Positions 11,101 through 21,543 of a DNA stretch of 64,000 nt are shown in pieces. The position numbers and the translations under genes were made by a program. Below the pieces are notes generated by a model. That model did not search any database and was not told the origin of the DNA. It was given only the letters and a program-made list of their open reading frames with translations. Origin of the DNA: Sarcocystis neurona (lineage: Eukaryota; Apicomplexa; Conoidasida; Eucoccidiorida; Sarcocystidae); the NCBI GenBank assembly GCA_000727475.1, contig KL647308.1, positions 620,001 through 684,000 on the forward strand, given 5' to 3'. How positions within the stretch are numbered: position 1 is the stretch's first letter; each line of letters begins with the position of its first letter.

Positions 11101-12562
11101 TACGAATACCACACGGGACGGCAGAAAAAGTATTCTACACAATCTTCTGCAGACTCGCACGCAAAAGAAATACGCAGTAGCGCAGTACGCCGGGAAATGC
11201 TCGCAACACGTATCTTCTGCATTTATGCGCGTGTGTCTTGACGGCATAAATTAGTGCTTGTACACGTATATAGAGGAAAACTCACCGAAAATCGTTTTCT
11301 GGCCACTCGTCAAGCGTAGGATCACTCCATATACGTCCGGCGCCTTTCCGTAAGTGGATGCGTTTCTCTGCTTCAGGCGCTCCAGAGGCCATCACGCTGC
11401 CGAGCGATGCTGCCTCGGTTGCAGTGAACGTCTTCAACGCCTGCGGGACTCAGTGCAACACATATACAAGGCTGAATTACAAAAGAAGGGCCACCATGTA
11501 GATGGTGATGACAGCAAACTTCGCCTACGTCGAGAACCACGGCGCTGAGGTGTGGATTTACTGCTGCGTACGAAGGTACAGGTACATCAGGGCGGAGAGG
11601 CGGAGTACGTGATACAGAAAAGTAAGCGAGTAGATGCGATCTACTTGTGCAGCGGTAGTGTTCTGTGTCACAAGAAAAAGAACCAGAACATCGATTAACG
11701 CAATCGAGCGGGAAAGTACATCCAACACGACTGCTGCAATGAAGAGGGAATCCACGACATGCGTGACAAACCAGCACACTACCGAAGAACTGAAAGACCG
11801 GCAAAAGCCTTCATGCTGCTTCACACGTGTGAACCACACCAAAAGGCACAAGGAACGAGAAGTCGACTAGAAGCAAGGACCTACTCTCTCCTGCGACAAA
11901 AAGCGCCTCACCTAAGCCTGTGCTGTCGCAGTATACAGCTAACCACAGCTGCTCCTGCTCTACGCAGTCGATTACGCACTCAGACAAACGCACAGTTGCT
12001 TACTGAAGCAGTTGGATCCGATGCGGACGAAAGGGCTTGGTTCGTGCTGTACGCTGCTGCTGTTGCCGCTGCTGCCGTTGCCGCTGCTGCTGTCGCTGCT
12101 GCTGCCGTTGCCGCTGCTGCTGTCGCTGCTGCTGCGCCTACTGCCATGCCTGCGGGATAACCAAAAGCAGCATCCAGTCCAAATAGTCACTCATACACAA
12201 GTTCGACACTCGAACGTATATCGACCAATAACGAACAACCTGGGCATCTGTGGTCCCTCTACCCCCAAAACCTGTACATATCCAGTTCATATGTACATTG
12301 AGTTATCTGCAGCAACTGAACGGGTACGTTTGTGTGTCTATTCGTCTAAAACGGCTGAAAAGGTGTCACTCCGTATGGCCCGTACAGCTTCCTCACCATA
12401 CTGAGCAGATGTCGACATTAGAAGAGGCACAGGGAGCACGAGATGTGGCTGCCCGGCAGCGTCCGCCATCATGGTGGGCGCGACTGCTGCCATCGGATTT
12501 ATAGGCATCAGTGGCAGGGGGGCCTGCTGGCCCTCTACCGCAGACGCCGGTTGTGTGAACAT
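8165..12562 (-). CDS. RBM42: RBM42-type RRM RNA-binding protein (six exons)
   Basis: Minus-strand exons, all GT-AG and in phase: 12562-12397, 12149-12004, 11440-11286, 10325-10198, 9023-8912, and probably 8204-8165. Together they encode about 248 residues. Exon 3 ends with GAGRIWSDPTLDEWPENDF, which is the diagnostic RBM42 lead-in to its RRM. Exon 4 encodes VFCGDLGNEV (RNP2) through VVRDKRTGKTKGYG. Exon 5 completes RNP1 (GYG-FASF) and continues ALKEMNFKYVGNRPI and RSKWKDR, all closely matching animal and plant RBM42. Known family members bind RNA and associate with splicing and hnRNP K complexes. The N-terminus is Pro/Met-rich, and exon 2 encodes an Ala/Thr repeat. The end is uncertain: the frame can stop right after KDR at 8908-8910, or splice at gtaaat to a short basic tail ending at 8165. 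The start ATG at 12562 is preceded by an in-frame stop. Confidence 0.85.
8805..8848. repeat. (TA)n microsatellite
   Basis: Two runs of alternating TA separated by ACAC (catatatatatatatatac, then catatatatatatatatatat). It lies in the last proposed intron of the RBM42-like gene, or just downstream of it if the gene ends at 8908. Confidence 0.9.
12004..12149 (-). repeat. Imperfect GCA/GCG/ACA triplet repeat coding for Ala/Thr (RBM42 exon 2)
   Basis: On the minus strand this exon reads a higher-order repeat of about 33 bases (GCA GCA GCA GCG ACA GCA GCA GCG GCA ACG...). It encodes a run of Ala broken by regularly placed Thr, then YSTNQALSS. It is bounded by a clean acceptor (ggttatcccgcag) and donor (gtaagc) and keeps the frame of its neighbours, so it looks like a spliced coding exon rather than intron noise. 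The plus strand of the same tract gives an unrelated Leu/Pro-rich ORF, which I treat as a shadow. Confidence 0.7.
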
Positions 12563-15500
12563 GTTGAAGAGCTAATAAGGCGACTACCACCGTTTCGTAG
12601 TGTATCGTTTTTGGAAGTTCACCGAAGAGTCGAAAAGCCTCTCGGCAATGGAGGCAAGCAGGAAAAAAGAGGAACGAAGTCGCGTTGAGGACGTCTGCAC
12701 GGCAGAAACGAAGGCCGCACTATATGAGCCACGAGACAAGATAACATATGCTCGCAAAAGAGGGGCGCGGCCAGTGTGACGAAGAGATAGTGCAGCCGCA
12801 CCTAGAGCCCAGAGCGCACATAGAATACGGGAAAATAGTATTTCCCCGCGTAAGTGGTGACGTCGATTCCTCTGTCACGTTCAGAAATTCCTTGCACCCC
12901 TTCTCGTGCCGCTCTTTGAAGGGATCGGCAGGGAATAATTCAACGAGCGAAAGAGGAGACGATGCATGTCGTGTGCAGTAGCTGCGTTATTCCAGAGTCA
13001 GCTGCACGGCCACGTGCCGGAACACGGGCCTGATAGGCACTGGACAAGAGGAGGACATCAGAAGCGAGCAGGAATGATGTAAACGACCAGAAATGACGTA
13101 CACAACCGAAAAATTCGGTCTACGCTGACGAGCGCGAAAAACGGATGATTAGAGCCTGCCTGCCTACGGATGCAAACTGGAGTGCAAATGTATGTGAGAA
13201 GACAAAGTCGACAGTGTTCGAGGGCCGGGGAGCGGTAATACATTTGCCACGTCGGTAAAAAAATCCGGGTCTCGTTTCAGAAATTTTAACAAGCACTGAG
13301 AAGGTAATCCTTTCCAGCGTACAATAAATCCGTAAGATCACTTCGCGCCCACGACCAATTGTTCAAGGCGAAAGATCTGTTGAAGCTAGAAGCACAGAAA
13401 CATGCGGTGAGAAGGTCAGTGAGAGATCCGGTGAAGCTAAAAGAATAAACACATACGGGGAAAGCGCCAGTCGCCTGCCTCCCTGTTATCGAAGGTTTCT
13501 CGCGAGAAAACGAAGAAGGGCAGTGCTGTGGAATGCTTGCTTCGACCCGTGGCACCGTTCGTTACGAACTCCTCTCCCGCAGGAGAGGCAAAGTCACGCT
13601 TCATTTGTCACCGCATCAATACTGATAAAGTTTCTGTACGAAAATAATATGTAAGCCAACCGCTCGGGAGCGAACACGAAGGGGTGCTGTACCAGCGAAC
13701 GCTGGGCGCTGACAAAGCAGCATGCGGCATGCCGGGCAAGACTTCGGGTTCTCGTGCTGGGCATGCAAGTGATTCGATGATCCAGGCCCTTTTATAAAAG
13801 CCACATACATAGCACTTGTGGCGCTGAGTTTTCACCCCAGTGCCTTGTGTAGGCACGGCTACGAACCATAGAGAAATACTGCTTAAAAAAGGGTCTTCCT
13901 TCTACGCTGCGGGGCCACGCTTTTGTTCTCTGCAGCCGATGACGGCGCAGAACTGCAAGCTCAGCCACGGATGGCGACGTCACGAGTAGGTCAACCCCTT
14001 GTACACGGTGCAAGACTCTTCGCAAAAACTGTGCAGAGAGGTTCCTCCTTTTTTTAGGCACACGTGAAATTTCTGCATCACAAACGTGTAGGACAGACAG
14101 AGAAAGCAAGGGCGTAATCTAGGACTCAACAACCATCTCACACCACCCCGGAAGTATATTCGCTCCGCAACGCTGTGCAATGTGCAAACGACATGAATGG
14201 AAGTGATCTTTAGAATGTTCATGCTCATGGCACTTCTGTCTTAAGTGGGTGAAACCTGTCAGCTCCTGTGCTTCGCAATAAAACGGGATTTTTTAGCTCC
14301 CTTTCGTGATTTGCTTCGAAGACTACCAAAAGTGTATCGAGGGGAAAAACTTTTGACGTAAGACAGGCGCAAGTGGATGTCGTGTCTCCGGATTATCAAG
14401 TCAGTTGCAAGCGCCTCCATCAAACGAGCAGCATTTAGTCGTGCAGATACACAATCGCGGCCGTCTCACTTCCGCGGGCAGTTGCGCAAAACTGTTCACA
14501 CCGTTGGGAAATGCTTGTTATCGTAAAGTATTGAGGGCGCTTGTTCTCAGCCGCTCGCCACAACCTACCTACACGTGCAACTCTCCAACACACCGGATAG
14601 CACTTCTCCGTTAACAGTTCTCTTTAACGACCCAGTGATTCCAGCGGGGGCGTAGCTCTAGCCCCCGCTCAAGTGAGGCGTACCCGACATTAGATTCCTT
14701 TTTTCCTTTTGTTTTTGAATTTTTGCATGCGTCAGTCATATACACGTCTATGGCTCCACGCGCAGGTACAATCTAAGCACGTCGTCGTGCGTTATGTGTG
14801 AGGACGGACGGCGACAAATCCGCCTTTAAGGCAACATTCGCAGCGTTGCTTTGTGAAGACGGACGTTTTCGATAGCCGTATTGTCGAACTGAACGGCGTG
14901 TAACCGTTGAGCTTTATTGTAGCTTTTAACGATACACGGCCACCACTCCTCTGAAAAACAAGAAGAAGTATTTCAGCATGGGTATGTCGTAGGTATCCAA
15001 ACTGCAAAACGCAGAACGAGCTCTTCCTCGAATAGCGATGATTTCCTCACTCGTCGCCTTCCGACGTAGCAGGATGCGTTTACTCAAGAAATAACGCGGA
15101 GTAGTTAGAGCTTTTCTCCTCAGCGCCTACCAGCAGGCATCAACACAGATGTAGACTCCTTTCAGTGATTACTCTAGTCTCCGACAAGTAAGGGAAGTAG
15201 CTAGTCGACTGAAGTCTCAGTCTGGCAGGGCTGCTTTCGGCGGAAGAGTGTATCAAGGACAGAGAGACAGCAAGGGAACTGCATATGTAGAAAGACGAGT
15301 GAAGACGACGAACATGAGGACGTAAACCGGGGAGAGCAGAGATTAACATGAAGGCGCTTACATGTTGTGCATCATAAGATTATAGATGCAGGGAAGAGGG
15401 ACGTGGAGCAAAATGCGAGATGAATTCGAAGTGCAGTTCGGTGGGGAAGAAACACGAGTTATACAAGTAACAGCAGAATTATTAGGTGGTGCCGGAGACG

Positions 15501-15677
15501 AGGTCACGAATGTGCACTAACTTGTAGACAAAGTTGCCTTCTTGGTTTTCGTTGTTTGTCTGGTTTCCGTGCGCAGATTTTTAAGCTTTTGTTCGGTTGG
15601 TGACGGTTTGGAGGCGCTGCAGAATCCGGAGCAGCTCTAGTTTCTACTGCACAACGCTGGTTCGTGTTTATTCCCTA
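12563..15677. other. Stretch without a recognised gene
   Basis: Overlapping short ORFs lie on both strands. Minus-strand frames at 13608-14109 contain Cys pairs (HKCYVCGFYK in one frame, SCPACRMLLC in another), but in different frames and without a recognisable fold. Several GCATGC palindromes occur at 13720-13770. The one strong local structure is the GC-rich hairpin at 14643-14669. Upstream of the RBM42-like start, 12563-12800 could be its 5' untranslated region or promoter. Confidence 0.35.
14643..14669. other. Perfect 9-bp GC-rich inverted repeat followed by T-rich DNA
   Basis: AGCGGGGGC (14643-14651), a 9-base loop (GTAGCTCTA) and GCCCCCGCT (14661-14669) pair perfectly. About 30 bases later a T-rich run begins (14697-14725: ccttttttccttttgttttt). 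The pattern resembles the 3' end of a small structured RNA or a cruciform. No snRNA, snoRNA or tRNA sequence was recognised upstream, so no function is assigned. Confidence 0.5.
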
Positions 15678-18086
15678 TCAGCAACGGCCTCCGCAGCCGG
15701 CGTGAGAAAAGTAGACGAAGTGGCCCCGCCTGTGAAGTTCCAGTACCTGCGCCCTCGTCTCTTCTTCCTGAGACTTATACACGAACTCCGAACATTGTTC
15801 TTGTTCAGGCTTGTTTGTAAAGACCTTTATGCTGTCCACTCTCTTCGTGGGTGCCTCTCCTTTTGGAATTCTTCTGGCCTTCAAGCAGGTATTTTGCTTC
15901 GTGCTTGTACGGCGTGATGTGTGCTTCGGCTTTCCGCGCCTGCTCCACGGCGTACCGACATCGTTATTCGGGGCTTTGCAGTGGGCAACGGTGCTGTGAA
16001 CCCCCGTAGAGGTCCTTGTGTCGGTCTGATGCTGGGAACACGAATGAGGAGGGCATGACTTTTTATGAAGAGCACGCGTGGCAGTTGTCACGCACACACA
16101 ATTATCCTCCTTTGGGAACGGTATATCGTGGCCACCTGTAAAGGGCTGATGATCACTAGGGAGAAATAGGCCATTTTGTGCGGTAGCGGGCTCGGAGAGC
16201 CTTGAGTCAGGGCACGATGAGGCTTCTTTCTGTTCGTAGGTGCTCTCTGTTCTCGTAGGGTCGACTGAACTTTCAATCGTGCATTTGTCCGCGACGTTCA
16301 GAAGCAGACTTACTAAAAGCATTCATTGTTCGGTGTGTTTCCATTATTTGTGCACTGCCACGCAAGCATATCTTACTCAGATGCCCATCCAGCACAGTTT
16401 GGCAGCAGCGGCTAACGCGGTCTGGAGTGGCTGTTATCGACCTTTCTGACGTGCACTCGAGAGAGTAAGAGAACGACAGCCAGTCCTTCTTCTTTTCAAC
16501 GCTCAACGAGCACGTCGTGTTCTGACGTTCAGGGGACCCCACTTCCGCGCACCTAGTGGCGAAGTGCCACGTTGTTGACTTCGCCACTGAGTTTTGACCA
16601 GCGCACAGGGCCTCAACTGCGCGCAGGCGTGATGTTGCCATTTTAAGTCCCCCGCTTGTAGTTTTTTCGGTCGTCGCAGTTAAACAGGAACTTGACTCGT
16701 TCAGAGTTCCACCTGAAGATCCATTCATAGTTGCCGACTCTGCGCCGCAGGTCAGTTCTACCTCTTGTGGTCCTGTGCACTCATTTGCGTTTGCACGCGC
16801 AGGATTGGGCTGCTTATTAGGTTGGCCGCCACAGTTGACTGCAGCGCTTGTTACACGATGATGACAGGCTGGATCCGCGGGCGCCGTCAGCTGCGCGGCA
16901 TTGTGGTCCGATTCGTTTAATTTCTCTTGACGTGCGCGTGCTCTTACTCTAAACCGTTCCTGCCGTTTCTCTTCTAGGGCGGGCGCATCCGTGATGCCTT
17001 TCTTTTCATCATTACTGGAGAGGGGCGGCGTGCCATCTCCTTCTGCATCCAGCGGTGCACGCTGGCAGTTCTGTGCTGAATTATCAGCCGTGTTGGCTTC
17101 GATTTCTCTCACAAAATGTGAGGCTTCATCGAGGCAAGCAGCTTTGTATGAGTGCTCACCACTACCGATATCAAATTTCTTTGCTGAAAGACTAGCCTTC
17201 ACTGCGGTGATATCCTCTCCCGTGTTTACCCCTACTGTTCCGTCCTCCTGACGGCTTACACAAAGACAGCGAATGACAAGCTCTTTATTCTCTGTAGTGA
17301 ACGTAGAGCTGTGCAAGTAGGGTGCCAGTTCAGGTTTAAACTCCATCACAATATCTCTTAAGTCTTCCAACGGCAGCTGACGAAGTGAGTCACGCAATTC
17401 TTTGTCAGAATCGTCTAAACGTGTTGATTCTGTGCAGTCTTTCCTGTCCACGCTTCCTCGCGTGTTTTCACTAACGTTGCCGTTGCCCAGAAAACGAATT
17501 TGCCTGGGGGGAGGCATGGAATGCTGGTAATGTTGGTAACAGTTGATGCCGTCTCGTTTGGGAAGTAGACAAAAGCTGGTTTCTAGACCCGCTCTCTGGT
17601 CGCTGGCGTCACCATAGATACTTTTCACGATTTGTAGAGGTTGACGGTCAGAGGTGCTGCACCAAAAGCTGAGCCCATCTCGTCCGAAACCTGAGGGGGG
17701 CATCTTGTGCTGTAGTGAAGGTTGATATGTTAGTGACCGTGGGGTAGTGACAGTAGAGAATCCGCTTTCAGACCCTCCGTTCTGCAGTTCCTGGAGCGTA
17801 AGATGGGCATGCGGATGCAGTTGGACGGAGGGTAAGCACACGCTCGTTGCAGATGAGAATGGGCCCGCCTTTTGGTGCAGACCATGGTCTGCCGACGGTA
17901 GCTGTGCCTGTGAATCTTCGAAGTCCGCCCTCTTCATGCGTTTCGGTTTGTCCAATCTACTTGATTTTGTTTGTGAGCCTATAAGAGCCCGTTGACGTCG
18001 CTGATGGTTCTGGCAGCGGACGGTGTCCAGATGTTTACGAAGCGCACTTTTAGTCCTAAACGTGCGGTTTTCAGGACAGTAGGCAC
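15678..18086 (-). CDS. C2HC zinc-finger hypothetical protein (at least two exons)
   Basis: A minus-strand open frame begins after a good acceptor (ctcatttttgaacag) at 18086 and runs on for nearly 1.8 kb. Its first residues are YCPENRTFRTKSALRKHLD, then VRC. If the upstream exon supplies a T, the first codon becomes Cys and completes C-x2-C-...-F-x5-L-x2-H-x5-C, a classical zinc-finger layout. A basic stretch follows (PKRMKR), then long Ser/Glu/Thr-rich sequence with one ordered-looking block (LRQLPLEDLRDIVMEF) and a C-terminal block (WHFATRC...KKDWLSFSYSLEC). A strong donor (CTGA|gtaaga, exon end 16377) can join in phase to 16264, giving another roughly 195 residues to a stop at 15678. If unspliced, the frame stops at 16273. 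I recognise no full-length family; a nuclear role is only suggested by the finger and basic patch. The upstream exon was not found. Confidence 0.6.
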
Positions 18087-18299
18087 CTGTTCAAAAATGA
18101 GTCAAATTCGGCTGCGCGCAGTGCTTCAACTCTGAGAATTTTACATTTCCACAGCTGTTTGTTCCCTTTAACGCCGGGCTTCGGGAAGGTATTGACTGCT
18201 TGCAACTGCTCAGCTTGTAGCACCCTATTAAAGAGGAGGGGGTGATCCGCTGAGCGCCCTTACCTGCGGCAGTGGCTGTTTAAAGAATTAAACGCTTAC

Positions 18300-19525
18300 C
18301 GTCGTCGCTCTGCGTCGGCTGCGCTCAGAACGGTTGAGCTCATCATATCAAGGCGACTCTGCAGTCAACGACAGGCGTATCAGACTGCTTAGTGTCCCTC
18401 AAAACGCACTTGCAACGTTACTTGAGGTGAGTGTGAATCTGAAGCGCATGGTGTGCTGCACTTGGAGGCAACAGGTCTACGCCCCGGTTTAACGGGCTGT
18501 GCCCTTTTCGGATTTGCCGTGACGCTTCGCCTGGAGGCTGTGAGAATTTTTGCCTGCAGTGGTCTGCATTTGTCGTGCAGCTGGGCGCCGTCACAGATAT
18601 CTGGCCCAACGTGAGGCTTTTTCGCCCTGGATAGATGGCAGTTTGGCCGGGACACGCGCGTGAAACATGACGCACCATCCCGCTGCCGAGCCAGTTGGTT
18701 CGGCGGTTCAGGGTCTCGCTTTTGCTGACTGAAGCATTGGTCGGCTGCGTGCCTGCTGCTGTTGTCGGCCAATAAAGGAAACTGCTCAGGAACTGCGTGC
18801 GCCTTGCCGTAATTCGTCGGCCGCGAAAACGGGGTCTCCTCGACTAGAGCGTGACTAGCGGACACTCGCCCAGCCTTACCATGCTGGAAGGTTGCTAGGT
18901 GTCTATTCGTGTCCGCTTGGCTCCACTGAGCACAATTAGGCTCTGAATGGTGATAAGAAGGTGCCAGAGCGCCGTCACCACTACCGGATGGTGGAGCCGA
19001 ACTAGAGGGGTAGTGTCTCCCAGATCCGAAGGCTGTTAAAGCGGCGCAAACTGGCTGACCACTTCCACTGCACTCGTGTCGGCAGGCAGGCCCCTGTAGC
19101 CCACGAGCATACTTCATTTTTGAGTGCGGAGAACTTGCCCTTGCGCACACCGCAGGATTGTTGTATTCCTGTTGTTGAGGAAGCCCAACGCAGAGGAATT
19201 CTCGAGGATCTACCTCTGGCAGTTGTTGAGTGCTGTGACACCACCCATGACAACGTGTGGCATCGCCCTCAAAGCACGACACGTTTCTCTCTGACAAGGA
19301 GGGGCTCCATCGACGTCGCGAAGAGGGTCGGCCCCAAACAGGTAGACGTGAATCCACGGGCAAACACTCGCGCTGCGAACACGGAAGGGTCGTACTTTCG
19401 GCCGCATCGATGACATTCGCCACACGTTCTGGGGTGCACTGCATCGTTTGCTGCTCAGGAAGAAGGTAACGGGAAGGCGACGGTTGCGATAGACGCCGAA
19501 CTTCCCAAGGAGGTGCTTGCTGGAG
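18300..19525 (-). CDS. Hypothetical coding exons upstream of the zinc-finger gene
   Basis: A minus-strand frame of about 372 codons (19525-18410), much longer than chance. It is rich in Ser, Pro, His, Arg and Cys, with no recognised domain. It could begin after an acceptor (gatgggcag) at 19525 or at the ATG at 19444. Donors after SPQ (gtaacg) or VTLQ (gtgcgt) are in phase with a 59-base exon at 18358-18300 (acceptor gttgactgcag, strong donor gtaagc) that encodes SRLDMMSSTVLSAADAERR. That exon ends in the wrong phase to enter the zinc-finger frame at 18086. So this is a separate gene, or an exon is missing, or there is a sequence error. A competing 108-codon minus-strand frame covers 19536-19210. 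Confidence 0.45.
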
Positions 19526-21220
19526 CTGCCCATCATGTCAACTACAGGTTGTGGTGACGAGTAATAATTTCGTACGCGTAATTACCTGAGTAGAAGGGCT
19601 CTGGGTATACACCTGAGGAATGCTGTGCAGAACATTTTTCATGTTCAAAACCTTTTTTCGCGCTGGCGTACTTGGGAGAAGGGACTGCGTTCAAATTCGT
19701 CGACGGAGGAACGCGGCCTCTGAAATGCGTTAGAGACCGCAGTTGTTGCCTGTGATTCACTGAGGAGGATGCGAAGGTCTCGCAGGTTTTGCGGAGGGCG
19801 GTCGGGTTTCTCCATCATTATCGTTGAATGTCGGTTGCTGTAGGCCAAGAATAGAAAAAGGTCGGCTCTTCGATTGTGATCGCCACCGCGGTGACATTAA
19901 CTGCCTTCACGTCCGGTGCGGATGTGTTGCTGCGGACGGCGTTCTGTGGGCTTCCAGAGAAGATGTCAGTACTACGTTTTCCCGCGCACTTAAGAGAGCT
20001 TGTGGGTTCTCTGGCAAAGTTACAAAGGGATGCCATCTACTTGCAGTGTACGTACAGCACGTTTATTCCCCTCTTCAACCTCCCCACCTATTTGAGGCCG
20101 TGCGGGCTGAGGCTTCAGTGCGTCACGAGTGTGCTTTTTCTTGACGAAAAAAGCTGATCTTAAATTGACACACGGCATATGCGACTCTCTCGTTCGGACG
20201 GTACGGCTGCAGGGACGGCAGAGACATTAGGAAACGATGCTGGTCATTGGCCTGAATCGGTTAATTTTATGTGTCTGAGTGCCAAAGTCTGGAAGATGGA
20301 GTGCATCTCGAACACGTTGTACAGATTCGCCGCCAGTGGCCGTGCTGCGCTATTTTGTGTTCAAAAGTGATACTACGACGGCTTGTGGACCTCCTTGTGA
20401 CCGTCACGTCTACAGCAAAACTACTCACCTTTGACGTGATAAAAGCACTCGCTATCACTGTGCGCTTTATCACGTGCAGGTCGTGTCCGTTGTCCGCCTC
20501 TACTCAAGTGCAACCTCCGGCGCCACTTACGTGCAATAATACTTTACCACGAGCAAGTAGTTGCTAGCACTATGCAAGGAAGTCAGACGTGCCTCGTCTG
20601 GAAATCAGGAGTGAGCCTCTACTTCCTATGTTGCTGTATTCACTTCACAAGCAAAGCCGAAGCCGCTCCCTATTTTCCTCCGGCAGTTCTCTGCCAAGGG
20701 GAGCAGCGGCGCCGAGTGTTTTGAAAGCGCCGCAGCCCCGTACGGCTGTCTGCCGGCGAATACAGACGTTCACATATTGGGGGTAGCGTAAACAATAGTC
20801 ACGCTGTAGCATGTGTATTATCTATAAAACCAGTCAAGATTGCCACGGGGACACCTCGAATATTGGAAGAAAAGAAGACATTTCTTCTACATTTTTCTTC
20901 CGATTCTGGAGCTCAGTCTGCCACCGCCTCGACCACAATGAACCTTCGGACATGAAGGACGCCATTCGCTTCAATTTTGCCGCATGCTGCGCAATGGTAC
21001 CAGCGGGCAAAACTTGAAGACGGTACGTTGTCGTGTCAGCGACAACCTCGTGAATAGGTCCCACAGAAGACCTATTCTGCAACGGGCCGGAGTCTGTCTG
21101 GAATTACAGCCTCCAAAGTGGTACTCTACTGGCACCATTTCGCAAGTCGTCAACCTCCTCCCAATTCGAGCAGGCTTAAAGAGTGTTTTTAAGCATCGTG
21201 TGTGTTCAAGATAGATTATT
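19526..21220. other. Unresolved coding-like region, both strands
   Basis: Several open frames of 60-105 residues look protein-like but conflict. Minus strand: 19848-19587, ending in a donor (ctactcag|gtaatt), and 21082-20834. Plus strand: 19824-20144, 19876-20157, 20271-20470 and 20984-21214. None was matched to a family with confidence. The minus-strand pieces may be 5' exons of the 19.5-15.7 kb genes. The plus-strand pieces could be a separate short multi-exon gene. Confidence 0.3.
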
Positions 21221-21231
21221 TAAGTGTGCCC

Positions 21232-21543
21232 CCAAAATGCTGTAAATCTTTGTAGAACGAGAAATCCGTCGTGCTGCCTAAGACCGAGGAGCACGCTGCA
21301 GTGTGATTTATATTCCTTGAGCAGGGGCATTAATACACATAGTAGTGAAGAGGCCATGTGAAGAGGAGCAGCGGCCACAAAGAGTCACCAAAATGCTGTA
21401 GATCCTTGTAGAGTGAGAAATCCGTGGTGAAGTGTGACTCCGACGTGTACGTTGCAGTCTGTTTCTTATTCCATGAGGAAGGGCAGTTGCACAGACAGTA
21501 GTGAACAGGCGGTGTGAGGAGGACCAGTGCAAACAGCGGGACG
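21232..21543. repeat. Two-copy tandem duplication, unit about 156 bp
   Basis: Copy A starts at 21232 and copy B at 21388. Matching landmarks in the same order and spacing: ccaaaatgctgta(a/g)atc(t)ttgtagag.gagaaatccgt, then gcagt.tg.tt.ttattcc.tgag.a.gggca, then acacatagtagtgaa / acagacagtagtgaa, then gtgaagaggagcagcg / gtgaggaggaccagtg. The copies are clearly diverged. On the minus strand they give an internal protein repeat (SSSHGLFTT / SSSHRLFTT), but no gene is supported there. Confidence 0.75.

Noticed and set aside
11759..12160. Plus-strand ORFs rich in Ala or Leu over the triplet repeat
   Set aside because: The minus-strand reading joins in phase with RBM42 exons on both sides; the plus-strand ORFs are shadows.
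13608..13856. Possible zinc-ribbon or RING protein from paired Cys motifs
   Set aside because: The Cys pairs fall in different frames, and no complete metal-binding pattern exists in any one frame.
15597..15999. Plus-strand ORFs opposite the zinc-finger gene's last exon
   Set aside because: The minus frame is longer and continues the upstream coding block; the plus frames are its antisense.
19824..20144. Possible HUS1 (9-1-1 clamp) fragment because of FSRALKRA
   Set aside because: Only one short helix resembles HUS1; the neighbouring blocks expected in order were not found in any frame.
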